Shown here: piece after piece, positions 26,301-33,413 of the stretch
How the letters are laid out: each line of letters begins with the position of its first letter
How positions within the stretch are numbered: position 1 is the stretch's first letter
Assembly (NCBI RefSeq): GCF_029688735.1
Contig: NZ_JARULD010000001.1
Location: 62,001 to 126,000 of the forward strand
Direction of reading: 5' to 3'
Source: Qipengyuania flavescens
Lineage (GTDB): Bacteria > Pseudomonadota > Alphaproteobacteria > Sphingomonadales > Sphingomonadaceae
Length of the DNA stretch: 64,000 nucleotides
Notes under the pieces: model-generated
Told to the model about the DNA's origin: nothing
Databases searched by the model: none
Seen by the model: only the letters and a program-made list of their open reading frames with translations
Translations under genes and position numbers: made by a program

Positions 26301-26887
26301 AGTCCGGCCATATCCGCGAGGTCGGCTTCGAACTCTACCAGTCGATGCTCGAGGACGCGATCCTTGCAGCAAAGGCCGGTGAACTGGGCCTTGAGGCCAA
26401 GCCGGAGCGCGTCAGTCCGCAGATTACAGTTGATGCCCCGATCATGATTCCGGAGGATTATGTGCCGGACCTCGCCGTCCGCATGGCTCTCTACCGCCGT
26501 CTCAACGATGCTGAGGACAAGGCTGAAATCGAGGCGCTCGCCGCCGAGATGATCGACCGTTTCGGCGACCTACCTGCCGCGACCGCGAACCTAGTCCGCC
26601 TGATCGAAATCAAGCATCAAGCCATCGAGGCGAACATCGCCAAGATCGACGTCGGCGCACAGGGCACGCTCGTGACGTTCCACAATGACGATTTCCCCGA
26701 CGGCCCCGGTCTGATCTCTTATGTCGATCGCCTGCAGGGAACGGCCAAGCTGCGGCCCGACATGAAGCTGGTCATCAGTCGCGCATGGAATTCGCCGGAG
26801 AGCAGGCTGAACGGCCTGTTCCAATTGACGAAGGGGTTATCGGGGATCGTGCGGAAAGCACGAAAGCGCGACAAGAAGGCGGCTTAA
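23396..26887 (+). CDS. mfd: Transcription-repair coupling factor Mfd
   Basis: The 1163-residue protein removes stalled RNA polymerase and recruits UvrA to DNA lesions. The UvrB-like N-terminal part includes IEFPAWDSLPYDRASP. The RNA-polymerase-binding domain contains LSVGDLIVHTEHGIGKYLG. The RecG-like motor has VCGDVGFGKTEVALRAAF, the DEEQ box in VIVDEEQRFGV, TATPIPRTLQMA and QLYQLRGRVGRSK. The C-terminal D7 region ends in a basic tail. The length equals the family norm (about 1150). Its stop codon overlaps the stop of the convergent EAL gene by 4 bases. Confidence 0.98.
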   Translation: MPDLARILKADSPLTLAQVARGAQPLVMADLARASTGRAVFIAPDDAAMRGIVDAAAFFAPELEVIEFPAWDSLPYDRASPALSISARRLAALHRLQTGKAKAQLVVTTANAVLQRVLTPFRIRESVREFKPGTEIGRESLSLLLQKQGYSRTDTVIDKGDYAIRGSIVDVFPSGLDEALRLDFFGDELESLRSFDPTTQMSTGRLDSHLLLPASEALLDDDSIKRFRSRYREMFGANATQDPLYEAVSEGRRLAGMEHWLPLLEDKLVTLFDHLGKDDVVVIDNASLAAAEERLKDIGDYHDQRTAISGQAKGNYRPLKPDALYLTEDEFKSALAAAPAHRATSFDEPESDKVIDFGFRSGRDFAPERARGDNVYPVLADHLKTIGKANKRPLLATYSKGSRSRIVSILGEAGVTVQLADSWQEALGQSAKGKPSAMILPVEASFANDELELLTEQDILGDRLVRRKRKRKDADAFLAELQALSVGDLIVHTEHGIGKYLGLEPIPVGKSKHDCVQLEYRGGDKLFIPVENIDVLSRYGSSEEAVQLDRLGGEAWQKRRARLKERIREIAGELMQVAAQRALKKAPVLEVEDGPYNQFLDRFQYEETDDQERAIEDVLRDLESGRPMDRLVCGDVGFGKTEVALRAAFVAAMNGQQVAVVAPTTLLARQHFENFSQRFGGFPLKVGRLSRLVGSKETKETREGLENGDVDIVVGTHAILSKQTKFKNLGLVIVDEEQRFGVTHKEKLKQLRADVHMLTLTATPIPRTLQMAMTGLRELSTIQTPPVDRLAVRTYVMEWDDMVMREALLREHHRGGQSFIVVPRISDMEQVSDWLHENVPEVKFVAAHGQMNAGEIEERMSAFYEGKYDVLLATTIVESGLDLPSANTIIIHRADIFGLAQLYQLRGRVGRSKLRAYAYLTYAADTQLSEVAEKRLKVLGDLDSLGAGFQLASHDLDIRGAGNLLGDEQSGHIREVGFELYQSMLEDAILAAKAGELGLEAKPERVSPQITVDAPIMIPEDYVPDLAVRMALYRRLNDAEDKAEIEALAAEMIDRFGDLPAATANLVRLIEIKHQAIEANIAKIDVGAQGTLVTFHNDDFPDGPGLISYVDRLQGTAKLRPDMKLVISRAWNSPESRLNGLFQLTKGLSGIVRKARKRDKKAA

Positions 26888-28206
26888 GCCTCTGCCAGCT
26901 TTAGAAATTCCTGCGCTGTCATGGGTTCGGCGCGCAGGAAGCCCTGGTAATATTCGCAGCCCTCTGCGGAAATCAGCGCGCGCTGCTCTTCCTTCTCCAC
27001 GCCTTCCACCACGACCGCGAGATCGAGCGCGCTTGCCATCGCGATGATGGCGCGAAAGACCGCGAGGTCGCGATCGTCCTCCAGAACGCCGTCGATCATC
27101 GAGCGGTCGAGCTTGATGCAGTCGATCGGCAGCACCTTGAGATAGCGGAAGTTGCAGAAGCCCGCGCCGAAATCGTCGAGCGCCAGACGGATGTCGAAGA
27201 TCTTGAGTTGGTCGAGCACGTGTCCAACCCTGTCGAGATCGGCGAGCAGGACTTGCTCGATAATTTCCAGTGTGATGCGCGACATGGAGAAGCCGATCCG
27301 CTCGGCCAGTCGGGCAAATTCCATCGCAAAGCTGTCGGCGGCGAGATCGGCAGGCGTGATGTTGAGCGACAGCCGCAGATGCTCCGGCCAGTGGACCGCC
27401 TGCTCCAGCGCCCGCTGTGCGATATGGCGCGAAAGATGCGCGACATGGTCGGCACGCTCGGCAATCTGGAACAGCGATCCTGCCCCCACGCGCCCGATGG
27501 TCGGGTGGTGCCACCTCGCCAGCGCCTCGGCCCCGATCATCTTGTCGTCGGCCAGCGCATACTGCGGCTGGAACAGGATCTCGATCTCGTCCTTGTCGAT
27601 CGCGGCGAGCAAATCGGCCTCGAGATCGCGGAACGAGCGGCCAGAGAGTTCGATTTCGCCGCTCGACCAGTCAATCCTGCGCCCCTGCCCTTGCCGCATA
27701 CTGTTCGCCATTTCGGACAATCGATCGAAAATCCGCTCCGGAGAATCGTCTTCTGTCGCACGCAACAAGACCACGCGCGGCCACAGGCGCAGGCTTCCGA
27801 CATCGTCTCCCGGGCTGGCGATCGGCATGGCGATCGCATCGGCAAGTGCTTCGGCGAGCCATTCCCAGCGTTCGCGGCTGCATTGCTGACGCGACAGCAG
27901 GAGGAAACTCCCGCCGCTGATCCGCGCCGCCAGCCAGGCCATGCTGTCGAGCTCGTCGGCGGCGAAATGCTTGATGCGCTGCGCCACCTCGACCAGCGCG
28001 CCGTCGCCCGCGCTTTCGCCAAAGGCCACGTTGACCGTGTCGATCCGGCCGAGCGTGATCATCATCGCGTGGATCGGGCACGGGATCGTGTCCTGCGGCC
28101 AATCGCGCTGCCACCGCGCAATGGTCGCGCGTGCTTCTTCCAGATCGGCCAGGCCGGTCAGGCTATCGCGCGACTCTCTTGTATTGTCTTGGGGCAGCGT
28201 TGCCAT
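26884..28206 (-). CDS. Cyclic-di-GMP phosphodiesterase (EAL) with degenerate GGDEF domain
   Basis: The 440-residue protein has no membrane segment. In the N-terminal GGDEF-like domain the active-site loop is replaced by SGGSF (about 97-101), so it should not synthesise c-di-GMP. The C-terminal EAL domain keeps E227 in GAEALARWHHP, N in LSLNITPADL, E in LEIIEQ, the DDFG metal site in LALDDFGAGF, K in IKLDRSMI and E in VVEGVEKEEQ, so hydrolysis of c-di-GMP to pGpG is expected. It could counter the diguanylate cyclase at 14.5 kb. The degenerate domain may bind GTP as a regulator, as in some family members. Confidence 0.92.
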   Translation of the reverse strand: MATLPQDNTRESRDSLTGLADLEEARATIARWQRDWPQDTIPCPIHAMMITLGRIDTVNVAFGESAGDGALVEVAQRIKHFAADELDSMAWLAARISGGSFLLLSRQQCSRERWEWLAEALADAIAMPIASPGDDVGSLRLWPRVVLLRATEDDSPERIFDRLSEMANSMRQGQGRRIDWSSGEIELSGRSFRDLEADLLAAIDKDEIEILFQPQYALADDKMIGAEALARWHHPTIGRVGAGSLFQIAERADHVAHLSRHIAQRALEQAVHWPEHLRLSLNITPADLAADSFAMEFARLAERIGFSMSRITLEIIEQVLLADLDRVGHVLDQLKIFDIRLALDDFGAGFCNFRYLKVLPIDCIKLDRSMIDGVLEDDRDLAVFRAIIAMASALDLAVVVEGVEKEEQRALISAEGCEYYQGFLRAEPMTAQEFLKLAEA

Positions 28207-28336
28207 GGGAACGTTTCTATCCGCTTTACCGACAATTTAATCCAGTCATTTGGCTCTGTTGCCAAATGGGACGGGCGGCCATAGGTAGCGCGCCGAACCG
28301 GGCGACCTGCCTGCGGAACGGAGCACGCGCCGCACC

Positions 28337-29116
28337 ATGACCGATTATCGCCGTCTGGCATTGCTGGTATCGGATACGGAGCGCGCGCAGGAGGCTGCCG
28401 CCGGTTTTCGCGATATCGCAAACTGGGTGCCGATGGAGGAGGCGGAGGCGGCCGTGGTGCTAGGGGGCGACGGCTTCATGCTGCAAACCTTGCACGCGAT
28501 GCTGGACAGCGACCGCGTGATCCCGGTCTATGGCCTCAACGTCGGCACCGTCGGCTTCCTCATGAACCGCAATCGCAACCCAGATACGCTGCTGACCCGG
28601 ATCGGACGGGCCAAACCGGTCACGATTTCTCCCCTGTCGATGCAGGCCACTACGCAGGACGGGACGCAGCATCGCTTCTGCGCCATCAACGAGGTTTCAT
28701 TACTGCGCGAAACGCGCCAGACCGCAAAGATCGAGGTCAGCGTCGACGGCAAGGCGCGCATTAAGGAACTCGTCTGCGACGGCGTGCTTCTGGCGACCCC
28801 AGCAGGCTCGACCGCGTACAACCTGTCGGCCGACGGCCCGATCCTGCCTCTGGATTCGCACCTGCTGGCCCTCACCCCGATCTCGGCGTTCCGGCCGCGG
28901 CGTTGGAAGGGCGCGATCCTCCCGGACCGAAGCCGGGTGACCTTTCGTGTGAACGAGCCCAACAAGCGCCCGGTCAGTGCGGTGGCCGATCAGAAAGAAC
29001 TGCGCGACGTCGCCGAAGTCAGCTTGGAGATCGCGCAGGACAGCGAATTGACGCTGCTGTTCGATCCCGGCCACGCCCTCGACGAACGCATTGTCGCGGA
29101 GCAATTCGTAGTTTGA
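28337..29116 (+). CDS. nadK: NAD kinase
   Basis: The 259-residue enzyme phosphorylates NAD to NADP with ATP. It has the GGDG motif in AAVVLGGDGFMLQTLH, the NEVSLLRE segment (NE/D motif) and the glycine-rich LLATPAGSTAYNLSADGPI conserved in all NAD kinases. It is the short alphaproteobacterial form (E. coli 292). It is divergent from the EAL gene with about 130 bases between them. A tRNA-Asn gene follows 95 bases downstream on the same strand. Confidence 0.96.
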   Translation: MTDYRRLALLVSDTERAQEAAAGFRDIANWVPMEEAEAAVVLGGDGFMLQTLHAMLDSDRVIPVYGLNVGTVGFLMNRNRNPDTLLTRIGRAKPVTISPLSMQATTQDGTQHRFCAINEVSLLRETRQTAKIEVSVDGKARIKELVCDGVLLATPAGSTAYNLSADGPILPLDSHLLALTPISAFRPRRWKGAILPDRSRVTFRVNEPNKRPVSAVADQKELRDVAEVSLEIAQDSELTLLFDPGHALDERIVAEQFVV

Positions 29117-29211
29117 GCGCTACGGCTCTTGAGAGCTGCGAATTTTTGCCAATTGCCCGCTTGCAAAACCGGAATCGCCCCCATATACGCGCGGCCTGCC
29201 TAACGGGCTGC

Positions 29212-29286
29212 TCCCCGATAGCTCAGCGGTAGAGTAGGTGACTGTTAATCACTTGGTCGTTGGTTCGAATCCAACTCGGGGAGCCA
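29212..29286 (+). tRNA. tRNA-Asn (GTT)
   Basis: A 75-nt cloverleaf. The acceptor TCCCCGA pairs with TCGGGGA, followed by G and the encoded CCA. The D-arm GCTCAGCGGTAGAGT, the anticodon stem GGTGA/TCACT with loop CTGTTAA (anticodon GTT) and the T-arm GTTGG-TTCGAAT-CCAAC are all intact. The formylglycine-generating enzyme gene starts only 7 bases after the CCA. Confidence 0.97.
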
Positions 29287-29293
29287 TTTCTTC

Positions 29294-30334
29294 GTGGATC
29301 GCTCAGCACTTACGATGCAGACCAGTCGCGCTCGTAAATCTGCGGGGCTGGCGACCATTGCTATGGTCGTGGTCGCGGCGAGCTGCACCGAAGCGTCGTC
29401 CGGCCGGAAACTGGAAGAAGATCAGACACGTAACTGCGTTTCGATCGCTGATAGGCCAGTCCAGATAGCCGGCGGTACGTTCGAGATGGGCACCGGCGCC
29501 TTATATCCCGAAGAACGCCCCATCCGAACAACGACTGTATCGACATTCTGGATGGAACGACACGAAGTCACGAATCGTCAATTCGCGCAGTTTGTCACGG
29601 AGACGGGCTATGTGACCGACGCCGAACGTCCGGTCGATCCGGACTTGTTCGGTGTTCCTCTGGAAGACATACCTCCCGAGATGCTCGAACCCGGCTCGGC
29701 GGTCTTTTCATCTCCATCCTTTGCAAGCCGGGACTACCGTGACTGGTGGCAATACCTGCCGGGCGCAAGCTGGCGAAAACCATATGGGCCTGAAGGCTCA
29801 CCCGCGCAGGCGAACGAGCCGGTCGTTCATCTCACCCTCGCGGACATGCTGGCCTATGCGGAATGGAAGGGCGGACGCCTTCCGACGGAGGCGGAGTGGG
29901 AATTTGCCGCTCGCGACGAGGGCCAATATCGAAATCTTCAGCCTGACCCGGACGAAGCGAATACATGGCAGGGTATGTTTCCACTCGAGAATAAAGCACT
30001 CGATGGTCATGATCGCATCGCCCCTGTCGGCTGCTTTGAACCCAATTCGCAAGGGCTGTACGACATGATCGGCAATGTCTGGGAAATGACTGCAGACTAT
30101 TACACGCCGGGGCGCGATGCCGATGCCGTCGAGAATCCGAAGGGGCCGCTGGTCGGCCAAGCCCGGGATCCTCTTAATCCTGGGTTCGCCAGTCGCGTAA
30201 TGAAGGGCGGGAGTTTCTTGTGTGCGCCGAACTATTGCCAGCGGTACCGCCCTGCAGCCCGGCAAGGGCGAGACCCGGGGATGGGCACGTCCAATGTTGG
30301 CTTCCGCCTTGTTTTCGATAACTTTCCTGGTTAA
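29294..30334 (+). CDS. Formylglycine-generating enzyme family protein, predicted lipoprotein
   Basis: The 346-residue SUMF1/FGE-sulfatase-domain protein has the two active-site cysteines in SFLCAPNYCQRYRPAARQG, which match the paired Cys of aerobic, copper-dependent FGEs, and the end SNVGFRLVF. Catalytically complete members convert a sulfatase cysteine to C-alpha-formylglycine. The N-terminus has a hydrophobic stretch ending in MVVVAASC, a plausible lipobox, so the enzyme may be anchored outside the cytoplasm. The GTG at 29294 has GGGGAG about 8 bases upstream, within the tRNA end; an ATG at 29315 is an alternative. The next gene encodes a Cys-type sulfatase, its obvious client. Confidence 0.88.
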   Translation: MDRSALTMQTSRARKSAGLATIAMVVVAASCTEASSGRKLEEDQTRNCVSIADRPVQIAGGTFEMGTGALYPEERPIRTTTVSTFWMERHEVTNRQFAQFVTETGYVTDAERPVDPDLFGVPLEDIPPEMLEPGSAVFSSPSFASRDYRDWWQYLPGASWRKPYGPEGSPAQANEPVVHLTLADMLAYAEWKGGRLPTEAEWEFAARDEGQYRNLQPDPDEANTWQGMFPLENKALDGHDRIAPVGCFEPNSQGLYDMIGNVWEMTADYYTPGRDADAVENPKGPLVGQARDPLNPGFASRVMKGGSFLCAPNYCQRYRPAARQGRDPGMGTSNVGFRLVFDNFPG

Positions 30335-30442
30335 TTGGCACTCGCGCGAAGGGGCAATGGACGGTCATTTCGCGCAGAGGGCCGATTGCTCAGTCGGAGC
30401 TATCAAACCGGCCCGATGAGAAGAACAGGGGTCGTAAAAGCG

Positions 30443-31960
30443 ATGAAATCTCGAGTTCGCACCTATGGTGCGGTTGTTGCGCTGTCGCTTGCGGTCGGCC
30501 TGTCCGGTTGCGGGTCCGATGACGGGTCGCCAAGTCCTGTCGCCACTGCAGCACCGGCTCCGGCACCATCCCCGATACCCACGCCAACCCCGGCACCGAC
30601 ACCGACGCCGACCCCTGCGCCACGCACAAATTTTCTCGTGCTCATGGTCGATGATTTGCGTCCGGCGCTGGGTGCTTATGGAGATACAACCGCCATATCT
30701 CCAAATATCGATCGTTTTGCCGAAACCGGCATGGTGTTCGAAAATGCCTTTGTAAGCATGGCTATTTGCGGACCATCCCGCGCGTCGCTCATGACCGGGA
30801 TGCGGCCGGATACTACTGCGATCACAAATAACGGCGCGCTGGTGTCCGATATCGAAGGTCTGGTCACGATGCCGGACCAGTTCAAGAAAGGTAGATATCA
30901 CAGCGAGTCTATCGGTAAAGTCTATCACCTGTCGTGGGACGATTATGATGGATTTACATTCAGATTTCGAGGGGCGGACAACGCACGTGATATTGCCGTC
31001 AGTCAAGTCGACGACGAAACGACACTTCAAGACTGGGAAGTCAAAGAAAAAGCCAAGGAGCGGTTGGCGCTACTGAAAGATTCGGAAAAGCCTTTCTTTA
31101 TGACAGTGGGTTTCCGACGCCCGCATTTACCCTTTGCCGTTCCGAAGTCCGATTGGGACCGATTCTCGACAGATGCTTTAACTAAGCCGATCAAGCCGGA
31201 AGGTCAGGACGGGCAGATACCGTGGGCCTTCCTGACGAACGAGATTTTTCATTATTCTGACTACCTCTCGTTCAAACCGACAGATTGGTATGCAAAGCCG
31301 AACTTCCCCCACGAAGCGAGCAATGATTTGATCAGGGGGTACATGGCTTCGGTCACTTTCGTCGACCGGATGATCGGTGAGGTTCTCGACTATCTGGATG
31401 AAAGCGGTCTTTCCGAAAATACGGTCGTCGTCCTTTGGGGTGACCATGGATATAAGCTCGGCGACTACGGTCATTGGGCCAAGACGTCCAATGCCAATAT
31501 CGACATCAGAATCCCTCTGATCGTGCGCGTCCCAGGCCAGACCAAGCCGGGTTCGCGAACCCGGGCGATTGTCGAAACGGTCGATATTTTCCCAACTCTG
31601 TCCGAATTGGCGGATTTCGAGGTCCGGCCGGAACTGGAGGGTCAATCGTTCGAGTATGTTTTGGACAAACCCTGGACCAAGTGGAAGGATGCCGCGTTCG
31701 CACAATATGATCGCAAGCATGCCAGCGGGGTTTATCAGGGCTACACCGTGCGAACCGCAAAGTACCGTTATACAGCCTGGCTCAAAGGTGACCGTGTAGC
31801 AGCACAAGAATTGTATGATCTTGGTGCCGACCCCCTCGAAGAGCGAAACGTCTCATGGAACCCGAATTATGCGGAGATCATGGCGCAAATGGAACAGATG
31901 AGGAAGAACGGCTGGCAAGATGTGAGGCAGCGGCTCCGATCTACTTACGATCTCCAATAG
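30443..31960 (+). CDS. Cys-type sulfatase, lipoprotein (iduronate-2-sulfatase-like)
   Basis: The 505-residue protein hydrolyses sulfate esters, presumably at the cell surface. A signal peptide ends in the lipobox GLSGC. It is followed by a Pro/Ala/Thr-rich linker and then the alkaline-phosphatase fold. Metal-binding Asp pairs lie in FLVLMVDDLRPALGAYG. The sulfatase signature AICGPSRASLMTG carries the cysteine to be converted to formylglycine, and WGDHGYKLGDYGHW supplies further metal ligands. These features resemble the iduronate-2-sulfatase subgroup, but the substrate cannot be told. The ATG at 30443 was chosen for the compact signal peptide; ATG 30416 and an upstream start at 30335 are open. 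It follows the FGE gene directly. Confidence 0.92.
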   Translation: MKSRVRTYGAVVALSLAVGLSGCGSDDGSPSPVATAAPAPAPSPIPTPTPAPTPTPTPAPRTNFLVLMVDDLRPALGAYGDTTAISPNIDRFAETGMVFENAFVSMAICGPSRASLMTGMRPDTTAITNNGALVSDIEGLVTMPDQFKKGRYHSESIGKVYHLSWDDYDGFTFRFRGADNARDIAVSQVDDETTLQDWEVKEKAKERLALLKDSEKPFFMTVGFRRPHLPFAVPKSDWDRFSTDALTKPIKPEGQDGQIPWAFLTNEIFHYSDYLSFKPTDWYAKPNFPHEASNDLIRGYMASVTFVDRMIGEVLDYLDESGLSENTVVVLWGDHGYKLGDYGHWAKTSNANIDIRIPLIVRVPGQTKPGSRTRAIVETVDIFPTLSELADFEVRPELEGQSFEYVLDKPWTKWKDAAFAQYDRKHASGVYQGYTVRTAKYRYTAWLKGDRVAAQELYDLGADPLEERNVSWNPNYAEIMAQMEQMRKNGWQDVRQRLRSTYDLQ

Positions 31961-31975
31961 GTTTCGTCCGGTAAA

Positions 31976-32716
31976 CTAGACGGAACTCGTCAAAATTCGG
32001 GCGCCAACGTAAAAGGTAAGCACCCCCGTGGCGCCGCGGATCCAGCTCATAGGTAAATACCGCACGGCCAACAAATTCCCGATTTGCCCTCCAATTATTA
32101 CGGCAGCGAGCAGTGGAAGAGCTATCTCTGCTGCATAAGCTAAATGTTCCGTATCATTCTTCGCTAATTGTCCGAAAAATCCTGATATCGAATTCACCAG
32201 AATGAAAAGGCTAGCCGTTGCCGCAATGGAGCGAGCCGAACCCCAGCGGCTTAGATGCAGCAACGGCGCAAGGAAAATGCCGCCGCCGATCCCGACCAGT
32301 CCCGCCAGATAGCCGAGCGGTATTGCGAGGAACGGCATGAAGCGCGCAGCCTTGGCTGGCGCCGCAGACGATACGTTCTGCTTCAGGAGCAAGGCTCCCC
32401 CGGCAAACAGCAGGCTCAGGCCCAAGATCGTGAGGAAGACTGTCTCGGAGATAGGAGTCAATCCTCCCACAAGCGCCGCAGGAGCGGCAAGCGCTGTGAG
32501 AAGCCCCGCGCCTCGCCAGGGCGTAACGCCGGCCCGCGCGAAGCGGACGGTGCTGCCGGCGACTACGACGATGTTGCAGGAGAGCGACAGCAACGGAAGG
32601 ATCCGGTAATCCAAGCCGGACAGCGCCAGGAGCGCAGTGTAGGTCGAGCCGCCACCGAATCCGACGCTGGCGTAAAGCAGCGCGGTGACAAAGAAGGCGA
32701 GGATCAGAAGCGGCAT
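31976..32716 (-). CDS. TauE/SafE family membrane exporter
   Basis: The 246-residue inner-membrane protein has about 8 helices. The N-terminal repeat ALLYASVGFGGGSTYTALLAL and the second repeat GYLAGLVGIGGGIFLAPLL show the glycine-rich GFGGG/GIGGG motifs that define the TauE/SafE (DUF81) family. Members are implicated in export of sulfite, sulfoacetate or other organosulfur anions. It converges on the sulfatase gene with 15 bases between the stops, so a link to sulfate-ester metabolism is possible but not shown. Confidence 0.88.
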   Translation of the reverse strand: MPLLILAFFVTALLYASVGFGGGSTYTALLALSGLDYRILPLLSLSCNIVVVAGSTVRFARAGVTPWRGAGLLTALAAPAALVGGLTPISETVFLTILGLSLLFAGGALLLKQNVSSAAPAKAARFMPFLAIPLGYLAGLVGIGGGIFLAPLLHLSRWGSARSIAATASLFILVNSISGFFGQLAKNDTEHLAYAAEIALPLLAAVIIGGQIGNLLAVRYLPMSWIRGATGVLTFYVGARILTSSV

Positions 32717-32777
32717 TTTGTCCTACTAGACCGCCCCGCCCCGTCTCGCTAGCTTGCGATGGGGGGGGAAGAACGCG

Positions 32778-33395
32778 ATGACGGCTGACGATATCGTTCT
32801 TGGCGACAACCTCAGCCGAGCGGGACCGGATGATGCAAGATTGCTGGGCGACATCACCGCCGACGCCTTCCGCAATGACCCCTTCAATGCATGGCTGTTC
32901 GGCAATTTCGCCGGGATCGAGCATCTGTTCCACCTGCAGGCACGTCGGATCTACTCGCAACGCGGATATTGCTACACCAGCGGCACCGACGGCGCCTGCA
33001 TGTGGATGATGCCGGGCGACGATGCGAGCTTCAGCACCATGGATTACGCCGCGTTTGCGATCCCGACGCTATTCAAATGCGGAGCAGGCGCAGTGAGGCG
33101 CGGAATCCGAACAGGCGAAGCGATGGAGACGCGCCATCCGAGTTTCGACCACGCTTATCTCTTCAGTATCGGCGTGCGGCAATCGGCGCGGGGCAAAGGC
33201 TTGGGACGCAAGCTGATCCAGCCCGTGCTTGATGCCTGCGACCACACCGGGACAATCGCCTATCTCGAAAATTCGAACCCGGTCAACCGCGGATTCTACG
33301 CCAGCTGCGGGTTCGAGGAGATGGGCGGGCCGATCATTCCAGAGGAAGACGCACCGCCCCTCGTTCCGATGGTCAGGCAGCCCCGCACCATTTAG
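32778..33395 (+). CDS. GNAT-family N-acetyltransferase
   Basis: The 205-residue protein has the acetyl-CoA-binding signature in YLFSIGVRQSARGKGLGRKL (Q/RxxGxG/A as RGKGLG) and the late YLENSNPVNRGFYASCGFEE, typical of GNAT enzymes. The substrate is unknown. The ATG at 32778 is preceded by a run of G and GAAG about 8 bases away; an ATG eight codons upstream is less likely. It is divergent from the TauE/SafE gene and converges on secA, with a gap of 18 bases. Confidence 0.88.
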   Translation: MTADDIVLGDNLSRAGPDDARLLGDITADAFRNDPFNAWLFGNFAGIEHLFHLQARRIYSQRGYCYTSGTDGACMWMMPGDDASFSTMDYAAFAIPTLFKCGAGAVRRGIRTGEAMETRHPSFDHAYLFSIGVRQSARGKGLGRKLIQPVLDACDHTGTIAYLENSNPVNRGFYASCGFEEMGGPIIPEEDAPPLVPMVRQPRTI

Positions 33396-33413
33396 AAGCG
33401 GGGCTGCTCATTC

